A stretch of DNA of 38,981 nt from contig DVFQ01000151.1 of the NCBI GenBank assembly GCA_018713185.1, positions 1-38,981 of the forward strand, written 5' to 3'. This document shows positions 23,102 through 30,692 of the stretch, piece after piece (within the stretch, counting starts at the first letter, position 1; the number at the start of each line of letters is the position of its first letter). The notes beneath the pieces are model-generated. The model worked only from the letters and a program-made list of their open reading frames with translations. It was not told the DNA's origin and ran no database searches. The translations under genes were made by a program, and so were the position numbers. This DNA comes from Candidatus Copromonas avistercoris (nom. illeg.). GTDB taxonomy: Bacteria > Bacillota > Clostridia > Lachnospirales > Lachnospiraceae.

Positions 23102-25078
23102 CTATTCGTTCTTAACCATAGGAACGATCATGTTTTCCTTCAGCTCTTCGTCCGGAAGGAAGGGGGCCAGATCCTCAAGGGGTACCGATACCATGGTGCC
23201 GTCGGGCATCATCTTGGCTTCCGCCTTGGGTTCAAAGCTCTGCACCGTATCCACGAAGATCTCGCAGATCACCGGACCTTCCGTCGCCAGAGTTTTTTCC
23301 ACCGCTTCTCCCAGCTCCGAATTATGATGGGCGGAAACATAAGGGTAGCCGTACGCCCAAGCTAACTTCTCCATTGACGGGAAGCTTAGATCATGGCTGT
23401 CGACTCCGATCCCCACAAACGGCGGCTTGAAATGCGTCCTCTGGGTCTGACGGATGGAATGGTATCCGCCGTTGTTGATCAAAAAGATCTTGATATCCAT
23501 CTTGTGATGGATAATGGTCTGCAGCTCCTGTAAATTCATCTGGATGCTGCCGTCGCCGGTCACCAGGATGATATCCTTTGTATGATCCGCCACCCAGGCG
23601 CCGATGGCCGCCGGAAGATCGTATCCCATGGAAGCAATGGCCGAATTGCTGATAAACCGCTGTCCCTTCTTCATTACATAGGCATGTCCGCCCACCACGC
23701 AGGGAGAGCCGTTTCCTACCACCGTGATCTGGTTTTCCTCGACCCGGCTGCTGATTTCCTTGATCGCCGCGTAAATGTTGGCAGGCTCCCCGTCTCCGGC
23801 CGCGTAATGCTTGGGAAGCACCACCGGATATTTTTCCTTCCATTCCTGGCAGCGCTTTACCCACCAGTCTACCGCCTGGGGATCCTTCGGGCCGCCGTTC
23901 TCGTCAAACTCTTCCTCGTCCAGCACCAGCTCCAGCTTCTCAAGAAGATCCTTTACGTCCGCGTGGACCGGCATGTCCACATGGAGCGTCGGCTTCTTAA
24001 GCTCCTCGGAATCGATGTCGTTATAAATGACATACGCCTCCCTGGCCCATGTCTTATAATTATATCCAACCTGACGGATCGACAGACGGCTTCCCAGCGA
24101 AAGAAGAAGATCGCTGTTCTGAACCGCGAAATTTCCCGGACGGTCGCCCATGTGGCCGGCCCGTCCTACGTAGAGAGGATGGGTATCATACATGCAGTCG
24201 ATGCTGTTCCAGCCGGTCACCACCGGAATTCCCAGCTTATCCACGACCCTGGCAAACACCTCGTAGGCTTTTCCGATCCGGATTCCGTTTCCGGCGTTGA
24301 TCACCGGGCGCTTCGCTTCCCGAACCTTTCTTAAGATCTGTCTGGCGGTCTCCACCGTCACCGGCTCCGGGAGCGGCTCGCGGCGCTCGCCCTGGCCCTT
24401 TACATCCTCCGGGATCATCGCCGGCTTTCCTTCGATCTGGTTCATCATGCAGACCGTACAGCTCTGGCATCCCGTTCCATGGGCCGACCAGCCGGTGCCT
24501 CCCGCCGCGTAATCGGCGGCGTCAAAGCCCAGAAGGTTCTCCGTCTCCACGTAGGCGCCCTGGACATTTAACGGGATATCCAGCCAACAGGGGCCGGGTC
24601 TTCCCGTCTGGGCCAGATACAGCGCCTTCTCCAGACAGAAGCGGATCCGCATGGGGTCAAGAACCATTTCACAGTATTTCGTCATACAGGAAACGGCCTT
24701 CGTGATCTCAAATTCCTGGTCGCCCATGGCCCGGATCGCCAGTCCCGTGCTGTGGGCCGTCGTATCATAGCGGACCTGTCCCGAAAGGATCAGCATCGGG
24801 ATCGAATCCAGCCAGCCGCCCACCACGCCGGTAATGGCGTTGGTCCCTCCTGGGCCGGTGGTCACACAGACCGCCGCGATCTTATTGTGGATCCGCGCAT
24901 AGCACTCCGCCGCAATGGCGCAGGCCTGCTCATGATGATTAAAATAGCAGTGCAGCCCCGGCTCATGTCCCAGGCCGTCGTCCAGATGCATCGCGCCGCC
25001 GCCGGTGATCATAAATACATCGGAGATCCCCTCCTGCACCAGCTTTTTCGCGATATAATCAGAAACCTTCATTCTCAT
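23102..25078 (-). CDS. Thiamine-diphosphate-dependent enzyme, acetolactate-synthase-like, with Cys-rich insertion
   Basis: This 658-residue protein has the three-domain layout of acetolactate synthase-type ThDP enzymes. The PYR domain (about 1-175) carries the catalytic Glu50 in NHHEQACAIAAE. The middle domain (about 245-385) contains RPVINAGNGIR. The PP domain (about 440-610) has the ThDP/Mg motif GDGS (508-511) ending in NN (535-536). Its place at the head of a glycan locus argues against branched-chain amino acid synthesis and for sugar modification, as for YerE-type enzymes that add an acetyl unit to a 4-keto sugar. Residues about 187-235 form an extra loop with Cys204, Cys207 and Cys210. 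The ATG at 25078 follows GAGGAAG by 8 bases, and the open frame upstream (to 25192) looks non-coding. Confidence 0.88.
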   Translation of the reverse strand: MRMKVSDYIAKKLVQEGISDVFMITGGGAMHLDDGLGHEPGLHCYFNHHEQACAIAAECYARIHNKIAAVCVTTGPGGTNAITGVVGGWLDSIPMLILSGQVRYDTTAHSTGLAIRAMGDQEFEITKAVSCMTKYCEMVLDPMRIRFCLEKALYLAQTGRPGPCWLDIPLNVQGAYVETENLLGFDAADYAAGGTGWSAHGTGCQSCTVCMMNQIEGKPAMIPEDVKGQGERREPLPEPVTVETARQILRKVREAKRPVINAGNGIRIGKAYEVFARVVDKLGIPVVTGWNSIDCMYDTHPLYVGRAGHMGDRPGNFAVQNSDLLLSLGSRLSIRQVGYNYKTWAREAYVIYNDIDSEELKKPTLHVDMPVHADVKDLLEKLELVLDEEEFDENGGPKDPQAVDWWVKRCQEWKEKYPVVLPKHYAAGDGEPANIYAAIKEISSRVEENQITVVGNGSPCVVGGHAYVMKKGQRFISNSAIASMGYDLPAAIGAWVADHTKDIILVTGDGSIQMNLQELQTIIHHKMDIKIFLINNGGYHSIRQTQRTHFKPPFVGIGVDSHDLSFPSMEKLAWAYGYPYVSAHHNSELGEAVEKTLATEGPVICEIFVDTVQSFEPKAEAKMMPDGTMVSVPLEDLAPFLPDEELKENMIVPMVKNE

Positions 25079-25192
25079 AGGCCGTACTTCCTCTCTTTCT
25101 TTTGTTTTCCGTCCGCGGCCTCTGCTCCCGTTTGGCAAAAACGCTGGGATCTTCGCTTTCTCCCTGGCCGCTTTCCTTTTACATATATCCAC

Positions 25193-25221
25193 AGTGTACC
25201 ATGTTCTTGGCTTTCAGTCCA
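25193..25221 (-). promoter_or_regulatory. Probable promoter of the glycan operon
   Basis: On the minus strand TGGACT (25216-25221) and TACACT (25193-25198) are 17 bases apart, with TG one base before the -10 element. It lies about 115 bases before the ThDP enzyme gene, the first gene of the minus-strand glycan locus. The elements are moderate (four of six each). Confidence 0.4.
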
Positions 25222-25284
25222 GCAAATCCGTAATTCTGCCGCAGGAATGACGTTTTTCCAGGGGTCTCCCGCCGCTGTCACCGG

Positions 25285-25300
25285 CTGGCAGCGCTGCCAG
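25285..25300. promoter_or_regulatory. 16-bp perfect palindrome, candidate operator
   Basis: CTGGCAGCGCTGCCAG is a perfect 16-base palindrome with no loop, 11 bases upstream of the expected -35 position of the plus-strand promoter. It has no following U-tract, so it is not a terminator. Dyad symmetry at this position fits binding of a dimeric regulator; the regulator is unknown. Confidence 0.45.
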
Positions 25301-25331
25301 TAACCTGCACTGGATTTTCCCGTCCGACTGT

Positions 25332-25340
25332 TGTTATAAT
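25332..25340 (+). promoter_or_regulatory. Extended -10 promoter of the cell-wall-binding gene
   Basis: TGTTATAAT at 25332-25340 is a perfect extended -10 element (TG-N-TATAAT), about 55 bases before the start codon. The -35 region is weak, as is common with extended -10 promoters. Confidence 0.6.
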
Positions 25341-25395
25341 CAGCGCGTAAGGAAACAAAAACCCCTTGGTTTGAAAAAAAGGAGAGAAAACAATT

Positions 25396-26814
25396 ATGAA
25401 AAAAACCACAAAGATTTTTGCAGTTATGACTGCCGCCGCGTGCATGGGACTGTTCCCCGCCTACGGAAACGGACCGGCTGTCCTTTCCGCCTACGCCGCG
25501 GAATCCGGCTGGACAATGGAGGGCGATTCCCAGGTCTATTACGACGAGGACGGGTATCTGGTTACGGATTCCTGGAGAAAGAATGGAGAAGACTGGTTCT
25601 ATCTGGACGAGGACGGACAGATTGCCGTAAGCAGAAAGATCGATGATTACTATGTGGGCGCAGATGGAAAAATGGTGAAAAATTCCTGGATCGAGCTGCG
25701 CAATGAGGAGGATCTGGATTCCCCCGATATGCCCGCTTCCTTCTGGTACTATTTCGGGGAGGACGGAAAAGCCGCCGTATCCCGCTGGGTCAAGCTGGAT
25801 TCCAAATGGTACTATTTCGATGACTACGGCCACATGCAGACCGGAAAAACCGAGATCGACGGTTCCTCCTACTATCTTGGAAGCGACGGTTCCATGCGGA
25901 CCGGCTGGATCCGCCTGGAGGCCAACGCGGACGCCCCCGGCGCTTCTGAAAACTGGCACTACTTTGATACCGACGGAAAAATGGTAACGACACAGTACGA
26001 TAAAAAGATCAACGGAGCCTACTATACCTTTATCGACGGCGTAATGCAGACTGGATGGGTTCCGATGCCGAAGGAGGAAGCGGCGGCTTCCCAGACGGAA
26101 ACCGCGCCCGCCCAGGATACGTCCGCCGCGCCGGAGCAGAACGGGGGAAGCGCCGCGCCGGAACAGAACGCGGGAAGCGCCGCGCCCAGTATCGCAAACT
26201 ACCAGTATTACGGGGAGGCCAATGACGGAAAGCGCGCCGACGGCTTCCGCACCATCGAGGGAATCGACGGACTCCACGATACAGATGAGCTTTATACCTT
26301 CTATTTCAAATCCGGAAAGCCTTATTTTTCCGCTGAAAAGGGAAATGAGCTTTTCACCATCGACGGAAAGAAGTATGCCTTTAACCATCTGGGCGAGATG
26401 CAGACCGGAAGACAGGAGGTCCTCATCGGCGAAGGAAAAACCGCCAACTTCTATTTTGACGGGGACGGCGAAATGAAGACGGGAAAACAGACGATCTACA
26501 ACGAGGAAACCGGAGAAAACGAAAGCTGGTTCTTCCACACCGACGGCGACAGCAAGGGACAGGGCTATCACGGCTTCTACAACAACACCCTTTATCTCAA
26601 CGGAAAACGGAAGGAAGCGACTGCCGACCAGAAATACGCGCCTGCCGAGTTTGACGGGATCACCTACCTGGTAAATACTTCCGGAAGCCTGCAGAAGGCC
26701 TCTTCCTCCTCCACCTCCTCCGAGAAGCCGGAGTTGGGCCGCGGCTTTAAGGATTACAAAGATTCCAACGGCCGGATCTGGGTAGTAAACACCGAGGGAA
26801 TCGTACAGCAGTAA
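25396..26814 (+). CDS. Secreted protein with choline-binding-type cell-wall repeats
   Basis: This 472-residue exported protein has a signal peptide (about 1-35, cut near AYAA-ES). Two blocks of CW-binding repeats follow, each about 20 residues of the form W-x-Y-x(D/G)xxGxMxTGW. Block one is about 37-225 (for example KWYYFDDYGHMQTG) and block two about 330-470 (for example YAFNHLGEMQTG, NFYFDGDGEMKTG). They are joined by an Ala/Gln/Glu/Pro linker with a repeated SAAPEQN unit. Such repeats bind choline or other decorations of wall polymers. No catalytic domain is visible, so it may be a structural wall protein or adhesin. GGAGA lies 10 bases before the ATG. It is divergent from the glycan operon, which may make its ligand. 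Confidence 0.9.
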   Translation: MKKTTKIFAVMTAAACMGLFPAYGNGPAVLSAYAAESGWTMEGDSQVYYDEDGYLVTDSWRKNGEDWFYLDEDGQIAVSRKIDDYYVGADGKMVKNSWIELRNEEDLDSPDMPASFWYYFGEDGKAAVSRWVKLDSKWYYFDDYGHMQTGKTEIDGSSYYLGSDGSMRTGWIRLEANADAPGASENWHYFDTDGKMVTTQYDKKINGAYYTFIDGVMQTGWVPMPKEEAAASQTETAPAQDTSAAPEQNGGSAAPEQNAGSAAPSIANYQYYGEANDGKRADGFRTIEGIDGLHDTDELYTFYFKSGKPYFSAEKGNELFTIDGKKYAFNHLGEMQTGRQEVLIGEGKTANFYFDGDGEMKTGKQTIYNEETGENESWFFHTDGDSKGQGYHGFYNNTLYLNGKRKEATADQKYAPAEFDGITYLVNTSGSLQKASSSSTSSEKPELGRGFKDYKDSNGRIWVVNTEGIVQQ

Positions 26815-26826
26815 CCGTTCCCCGAC

Positions 26827-26887
26827 GGTTCTGCGGTTTGCGGCTCTGCGGGTTCTGTGGTTTGCGGTTCTGCGGAGCCGCAGAACC
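26827..26887 (+). repeat. Two 24-bp direct repeats ending in a hairpin
   Basis: Two near-identical 24-base units (26827-26850 and 26851-26874) begin GGTTCTG(C/T)GGTTTGCGG and are followed at 26875-26887 by the inverted sequence. A perfect hairpin forms from GGTTCTGCGG (26866-26875) and CCGCAGAACC (26878-26887). The same GGTTCTGCGG also occurs at 26827, giving a second possible pairing partner. It lies 13 bases after the wall-binding gene stop and has no U-tract. Confidence 0.75.
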
Positions 26888-26913
26888 TGCCCCACACCCG
26901 CTTTGCAAAAAAT

Positions 26914-26949
26914 AAATGGTCTTCGCCAATTCCGGCGGAGACCATTTTT
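26914..26949. terminator. Bidirectional Rho-independent terminator
   Basis: A 14-base stem (26914-26927 with 26934-26947, one G-U pair per strand) and a six-base loop are followed by TTTTT on the plus strand. On the minus strand TTTATTTTTT follows the stem. It serves the plus-strand wall-binding gene and the minus-strand small coiled-coil gene, whose stop codon directly abuts it. Confidence 0.88.
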
Positions 26950-27090
26950 CTAATTCTCCGTAATGTATCGTCCGATCAGTCTGTTAAGTGTCATTTCCAT
27001 CTGCGCTATAATCTTTAAAAGCCTGTCGTTGTCCTCACGAAGCTTCCCGTTTTCTTTCTCCAGAGCGGCAATGCGTTCCTCGGCGCTCAT
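26950..27090 (-). CDS. 46-residue coiled-coil protein of unknown function
   Basis: This is a short gene of 47 codons including the stop. The product begins MSAEERIAALEKENGKLRED and continues with a heptad-like pattern through NDRLLKIIAQMEMTLNRLIG to the end RYITEN. Leu/Ile residues recur every 3-4 positions over about 40 residues, so it should form a parallel coiled coil. There is no signal or membrane segment. A GGGGG site lies 11 bases before the ATG, and a sigma-A-like promoter lies about 75 bases upstream. The stop codon abuts a terminator. Having its own promoter, ribosome site and terminator argues for a real gene, although I do not recognise the family. It could be a small regulator or a relic of the coiled-coil protein of a mobile element. 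Confidence 0.65.
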   Translation of the reverse strand: MSAEERIAALEKENGKLREDNDRLLKIIAQMEMTLNRLIGRYITEN

Positions 27091-27162
27091 TGCTTATTTT
27101 GCCCCCTTTGCTCCTTCTTACCAGCTCCGCAGTGTCAATCTGCAGTACCATCAATAACATAT

Positions 27163-27192
27163 ATAATACATTTTCTTCCAAAAGGAAAGCAA
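27163..27192 (-). promoter_or_regulatory. Promoter of the small coiled-coil gene
   Basis: On the minus strand TTGCTT (27187-27192) and TATTAT (27163-27168) are 18 bases apart. The site lies between the HAD gene and the small gene and gives a leader of about 65 bases. Confidence 0.5.
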
Positions 27193-27245
27193 ATTCGTAC
27201 GCAAGTTTCGACACATTCTGCTAAGTATCCAGAAATGGCGTATAT

Positions 27246-28049
27246 TTAGACAATATTCAGACATTCCATCGCATAGGCGACGCCGTCCTCCTCCACATTT
27301 TTCGTAATGAAAGAGGCATAGGGCTCCAGCACGCTGGCGTGCCGTCCCATAATGACCGAATGGCACGCGTAACGGATCATCGCCAGATCGTTGGCGCTGT
27401 CGCCGAAGGCATAGGAATTTTCCCAGGGGATCCCAAAATATTCTAGAACCGCCTTCATGGCCGTGGCCTTGTCAAACCCGGCGGGAACGCACTCATAAAG
27501 GCGGCCGCCCCGGTCGATCACCGCGATATCCGGCTTCAGAAGCTCCAAAAAGCGTTCCGTGTCGCTGTTTTGATCCGCCAGCACGCAGAACTTATCAAAG
27601 GAGGTCAGCTCCCGGTTCCAGTCCGCCTCCCGAAAACAGCCCTCCCGGTCCATCAAATTCACGACCCGCTCCACCTCCGGCATCCGTCCCGGTCCCGCCT
27701 GGATCACACAGCCGTTTGTCCCTTCCAGGATCCCGTCCATCCGGCAGGCCCCGACGGCACGCTGAAGCTCCATCCGCCGTTTGGCGGAGATCAGATGATG
27801 GAACACGGTTTTTCCATGAATTTCAATATAGGTTCCGCACCCGCAGAGATAGCCGTCCACCGCGGCGCGGCCCTCGATCTCCTGCATCAGGCATCTGGCC
27901 CGGCCCGAGTTGATAAAAACCAGGTGCCCGGCCCGTCTGGCCGCCTCGATGGCGTTTTTCGCGCTCTCCGGCAGCTCCTTTTTCTCATCCGTTAAAAGCG
28001 TGCCGTCAATATCAAAGAAAAGCGCTTTTCTTTCTGACGGCCCGATCAT
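27246..28049 (-). CDS. Cof-type HAD-superfamily phosphatase
   Basis: This is a cytoplasmic phosphatase of 267 residues. The catalytic motif FFDIDGTLL places the nucleophile at Asp13 and the acid/base at Asp15. Motif II is INSGR, a conserved Lys follows in FDKATAM, and motif IV is GDSANDLAMI. The C2-type cap domain (about 85-185) is that of the Cof/YbiV group, which acts on sugar phosphates, PLP or FMN; the substrate is unknown. Its start overlaps the preceding lipoprotein stop by 4 bases (ATGA), so it is translated by coupling, and its own ribosome site is weak. Confidence 0.9.
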   Translation of the reverse strand: MIGPSERKALFFDIDGTLLTDEKKELPESAKNAIEAARRAGHLVFINSGRARCLMQEIEGRAAVDGYLCGCGTYIEIHGKTVFHHLISAKRRMELQRAVGACRMDGILEGTNGCVIQAGPGRMPEVERVVNLMDREGCFREADWNRELTSFDKFCVLADQNSDTERFLELLKPDIAVIDRGGRLYECVPAGFDKATAMKAVLEYFGIPWENSYAFGDSANDLAMIRYACHSVIMGRHASVLEPYASFITKNVEEDGVAYAMECLNIV

Positions 28050-29170
28050 TCTTCAAGCGCCCCGGTTTCTGCCGCGGAACCGGTCTCCGATTCCGCCCCG
28101 GGTCCGGGCTCCGGCTTTGCAGCGGCAGCGTTTTCGATCAGGTAATAATAGGCCGCGCCCATATTGAACAGCTCGTCCGCCGACTCCTCGCCGTACGTGG
28201 CGATCATTTCATCGGCATCCGTAAAATAATTCATCTGCGCCAGCAGATCCTTCTGCTCGTCCGTCGCGGATAAGCCCTCGGCGGCAATGATCTCATCCAG
28301 GACCATTTCCTGCTTTACCAGCGTTTCCGCGTTGGCCTTAAGCCCCTCTTCGTCCGTTCCGAGGAACAGGCTTAAGAAGTCGGCCAGCTCCAGGCCGTAC
28401 TGACTGGCGTAGGCGGTATAGGTCGTAAGAAGCTGCTGGTGCATCTGATCCACCGCGTCCGGATCCGCCGTGATCTGGGAGTCATTGATCACCTGGGTCA
28501 GCAGCTCATTTCCGGCGGCGTTAAAGTAATTGGCCTCCGCCTGGCTCTCCAGAGAAGCCGAAACCTGCTCTCTGAGATCTTCCAGAACCGCGCTGTCGTC
28601 TCCCAGCGCCCTTTTTGCCAGATCGTCGTCCACAGCCGTTTCCTCCGGCGACATCAGCTGGTTTAAGGTCACATGGAACACCACATCCTGTCCTGCCAGC
28701 TCCGCCGAGTGGTATTCCTCCGGGAAGGTCAGGTTCAGATCCTTTTCCTCGCCCGGCATCATGCCTACGACGCCATCCTCAAAGCCGTCGATGAATCCGC
28801 CGTTTCCCAGGGATAAGTTATAGCCGGATGCCGTCCCGCCGTCAAAGGCGACTCCATCCTTGGTTCCCACGTAATCAATGTTGGCCACGTCGCCTTCCTT
28901 GGCGGCTCTGCCTTCCACGACCGCCGGATACTGCTGGCGCAGGGCGTCCAGCTCAGCGTCGATATCCGCATCCGTCACCTCTTCGCGGACAGCCGTTAAC
29001 GTCAGCCCCTTATAATTTCCGAGGGTGATGCTGGCCTCATCGGATAACTCCGCCTCCGATACGGTTTCTGCGGCAGAGGATTCCCCCTCTGCCGCCTCCT
29101 TTCCATTGCATCCGGACACTGCCATCGCCGCAGCGAAAATAAGCAGTCCGGTTTTCATCCATTTTTTCAT
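28046..29170 (-). CDS. Trigger-factor-like FKBP peptidyl-prolyl isomerase lipoprotein
   Basis: This 374-residue exported lipoprotein has a signal peptide ending in AVSGC with the lipid-modified Cys21. After an acidic Ser/Glu linker comes a trigger-factor-like segment (DADIDAELDALRQQYP, about 65-80). An FKBP-type isomerase domain follows (about 88-170: DVANIDYVGTKDGVAFDGG, NGGFIDGFEDGVVGMMPGEE), and then a helical C-terminal region like that of trigger factor. Cytoplasmic trigger factor has a ribosome-binding N-domain, which is replaced here by the lipid anchor, so it probably folds exported proteins at the outer membrane face. AGGAGG lies 15 bases before the ATG, a long spacing. It shares an operon with the HAD gene. 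Confidence 0.88.
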   Translation of the reverse strand: MKKWMKTGLLIFAAAMAVSGCNGKEAAEGESSAAETVSEAELSDEASITLGNYKGLTLTAVREEVTDADIDAELDALRQQYPAVVEGRAAKEGDVANIDYVGTKDGVAFDGGTASGYNLSLGNGGFIDGFEDGVVGMMPGEEKDLNLTFPEEYHSAELAGQDVVFHVTLNQLMSPEETAVDDDLAKRALGDDSAVLEDLREQVSASLESQAEANYFNAAGNELLTQVINDSQITADPDAVDQMHQQLLTTYTAYASQYGLELADFLSLFLGTDEEGLKANAETLVKQEMVLDEIIAAEGLSATDEQKDLLAQMNYFTDADEMIATYGEESADELFNMGAAYYYLIENAAAAKPEPGPGAESETGSAAETGALEE

Positions 29171-29215
29171 AATTGCTTCTGCCGTCCTCCTGTATGTCCT
29201 TTTTCGCAGTAATTC

Positions 29216-30607
29216 CTAACGATAAAACGCATGGAACGCGCGGTACGTATTATATACGTCCAGCTTGGATGCCAGTTCAAAGGGCGCGTGCATGGAGAGG
29301 ATCGGAACGCCCAGATCCACCACGTCCATCTCCATGGAAGCCGCAAACTTGGCAATGGTCCCGCCGCCGCCGACATCCACGGCTCCCAGCTCGCCGGTCT
29401 GCCAGTACACTCCGTTTTCATCCATGATCCGGATCACCTCGGCCATGGTCTCCGCGCTGGCGTCGTTGGTGCCGGATTTTCCCCGCGCGCCCGTATATTT
29501 GGTCAGAACACAGCCTTTGTTGATATGGCAGGCGTTGCGCTCCTCATATACGAAGGCAAACGTGGGATCGTAGGCGGCGTTTACGTCCGAAGACAGGCAG
29601 ATGGAATGACGGAGCACCGTATTGCAGTGGGCGCCCATCGCCTCCGCCAGATCCTCGATCATATGAAGCAGGAAATCTGAATCCAGTCCTGTATTTCCGG
29701 AGGAACCCACCTCCTCCTTATCCGCCAGCACCGTAAAGGTCGTATGGGCCGGAGCCTTCGTCTCCATCTCCGCCATCAGCGCCGTATAAGCGCAGACCCT
29801 GTCGTCCTGCCCGTACGCGCCCACCAGGCTGCGGTCCAAACCGATATCCACCGCCTTATAGGCCGGAACCATCTCGATCTCCGCCCTGGTGAAATCCTTT
29901 TCCGTGATCCCGTATTTTTCATGGAGCAGCTTCATGGCCATTAACTTTACGGGAGCCTTGATCTTCTCATCCTCTTCTCCGATAAAGGGGATCGAGCCTA
30001 CTACGATATTTAATTCCTCGCCCTTGATCCCCTCGCCAAGCTTCCTTCCGTTCTGCTCGGCGGAAAGATGGGGAAGCAGATCCGTAATACAGAACTGGGG
30101 ATCGCCCGGCTCCTCGCCGATGGAAACCGTAACCGCTTCGCCGTCGGCCTTTACCACGACGCCGTGCATCGCAAGGGGAACCGCGCTCCACTGGTACTTG
30201 CGGATCCCGCCGTAATAGTGGGGTTTGAAATACGCGATCTCATTCTTCTCAAACAGCGGGTTGGGCTTTAGATCCAGCCTCGGGGAATCGATATGGGCCG
30301 CGTTTAAGCGCAGTCCTTCCTCCAACGGAAGCGTTCCGATCGTCGCCGCCGCCAGCGCTTTTCCCCGGTTGTTCCAGAAAATCTTGTCTCCCGGACAGTA
30401 AGTCTTTGTCCGGTCAAATTCCGTATATCCGGCTTCCTTTAACATCGCGACAGAGGCCTTTACGTACTCCCGCTCCGTTTTCGACGCATCTAAAAACTTT
30501 TTGTAGCCCTCGCAGAACGCGTCGGCCTCAGCCCGCTGTTCGGGCGCTTCCTTCGCGATATGGGGCGCTTCCCATAAAAGCTCTTTTTCCAAATCCTTTC
30601 CGCTCAT
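29216..30607 (-). CDS. M18-family aminopeptidase
   Basis: This is a zinc-dependent cytoplasmic aminopeptidase of 463 residues, the size of the M18 (aspartyl/yeast aminopeptidase I) family. Metal and catalytic residues are visible in order: His105 in AAHIDSPRLDLKP, Asp in GAYGQDDRVCA, the Glu-Glu pair in DKEEVGSSG, Asp in SSDVNAAYDP and His in ILSMHAPFE. The usual broad role is removal of N-terminal residues, often acidic or neutral, during peptide turnover. GGAGG lies 7 bases before the ATG. It follows dtd by 85 bases and precedes the lipoprotein gene by 45 bases. Confidence 0.94.
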   Translation of the reverse strand: MSGKDLEKELLWEAPHIAKEAPEQRAEADAFCEGYKKFLDASKTEREYVKASVAMLKEAGYTEFDRTKTYCPGDKIFWNNRGKALAAATIGTLPLEEGLRLNAAHIDSPRLDLKPNPLFEKNEIAYFKPHYYGGIRKYQWSAVPLAMHGVVVKADGEAVTVSIGEEPGDPQFCITDLLPHLSAEQNGRKLGEGIKGEELNIVVGSIPFIGEEDEKIKAPVKLMAMKLLHEKYGITEKDFTRAEIEMVPAYKAVDIGLDRSLVGAYGQDDRVCAYTALMAEMETKAPAHTTFTVLADKEEVGSSGNTGLDSDFLLHMIEDLAEAMGAHCNTVLRHSICLSSDVNAAYDPTFAFVYEERNACHINKGCVLTKYTGARGKSGTNDASAETMAEVIRIMDENGVYWQTGELGAVDVGGGGTIAKFAASMEMDVVDLGVPILSMHAPFELASKLDVYNTYRAFHAFYR

Positions 30608-30692
30608 TTTCTTTCCTCCATTTCGTTTTTTCCCCGCCGCTAGGCGATGCCGTTTTTTCCCGCCGCCGACATTCCGGTTTCAGCGGCCTGTC

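Larger units (their letters stand above)
25079..25395. other. Divergent intergenic region between glycan locus and cell-wall-binding gene
   Basis: This 317-base region has no gene. It contains a minus-strand promoter (25193-25221), a 16-bp perfect palindrome (25285-25300) and a plus-strand extended -10 promoter (25332-25340). The arrangement would allow one regulator to control both the glycan genes and the wall-binding protein. Reading frames that cross it are not supported by ribosome binding sites. Confidence 0.6.

Noticed and set aside
23582..24334. 250-codon open frame on the plus strand opposite the ThDP enzyme gene
   Set aside because: It is antisense to the conserved ThDP-binding region, with no domain pattern or ribosome site.
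25079..25192. N-terminal extension of the ThDP enzyme to 25192
   Set aside because: It is Lys/Arg-rich and unlike the family N-terminus. The good ribosome site favours the ATG at 25078, and the predicted promoter lies just upstream of the extension.
25075..26895. Long open frame of about 600 codons on the minus strand opposite the cell-wall-binding gene
   Set aside because: It is the antisense of the GC-rich repeat gene, has no ribosome binding site, crosses the divergent promoter region and overlaps the start of the ThDP gene. The plus-strand gene has signal peptide, repeats and terminator.
26963..27157. 64-codon open frame on the plus strand opposite the small coiled-coil gene
   Set aside because: Serine/phenylalanine-rich composition is typical of an antisense frame. 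The minus strand has promoter, ribosome site, heptad pattern and terminator.
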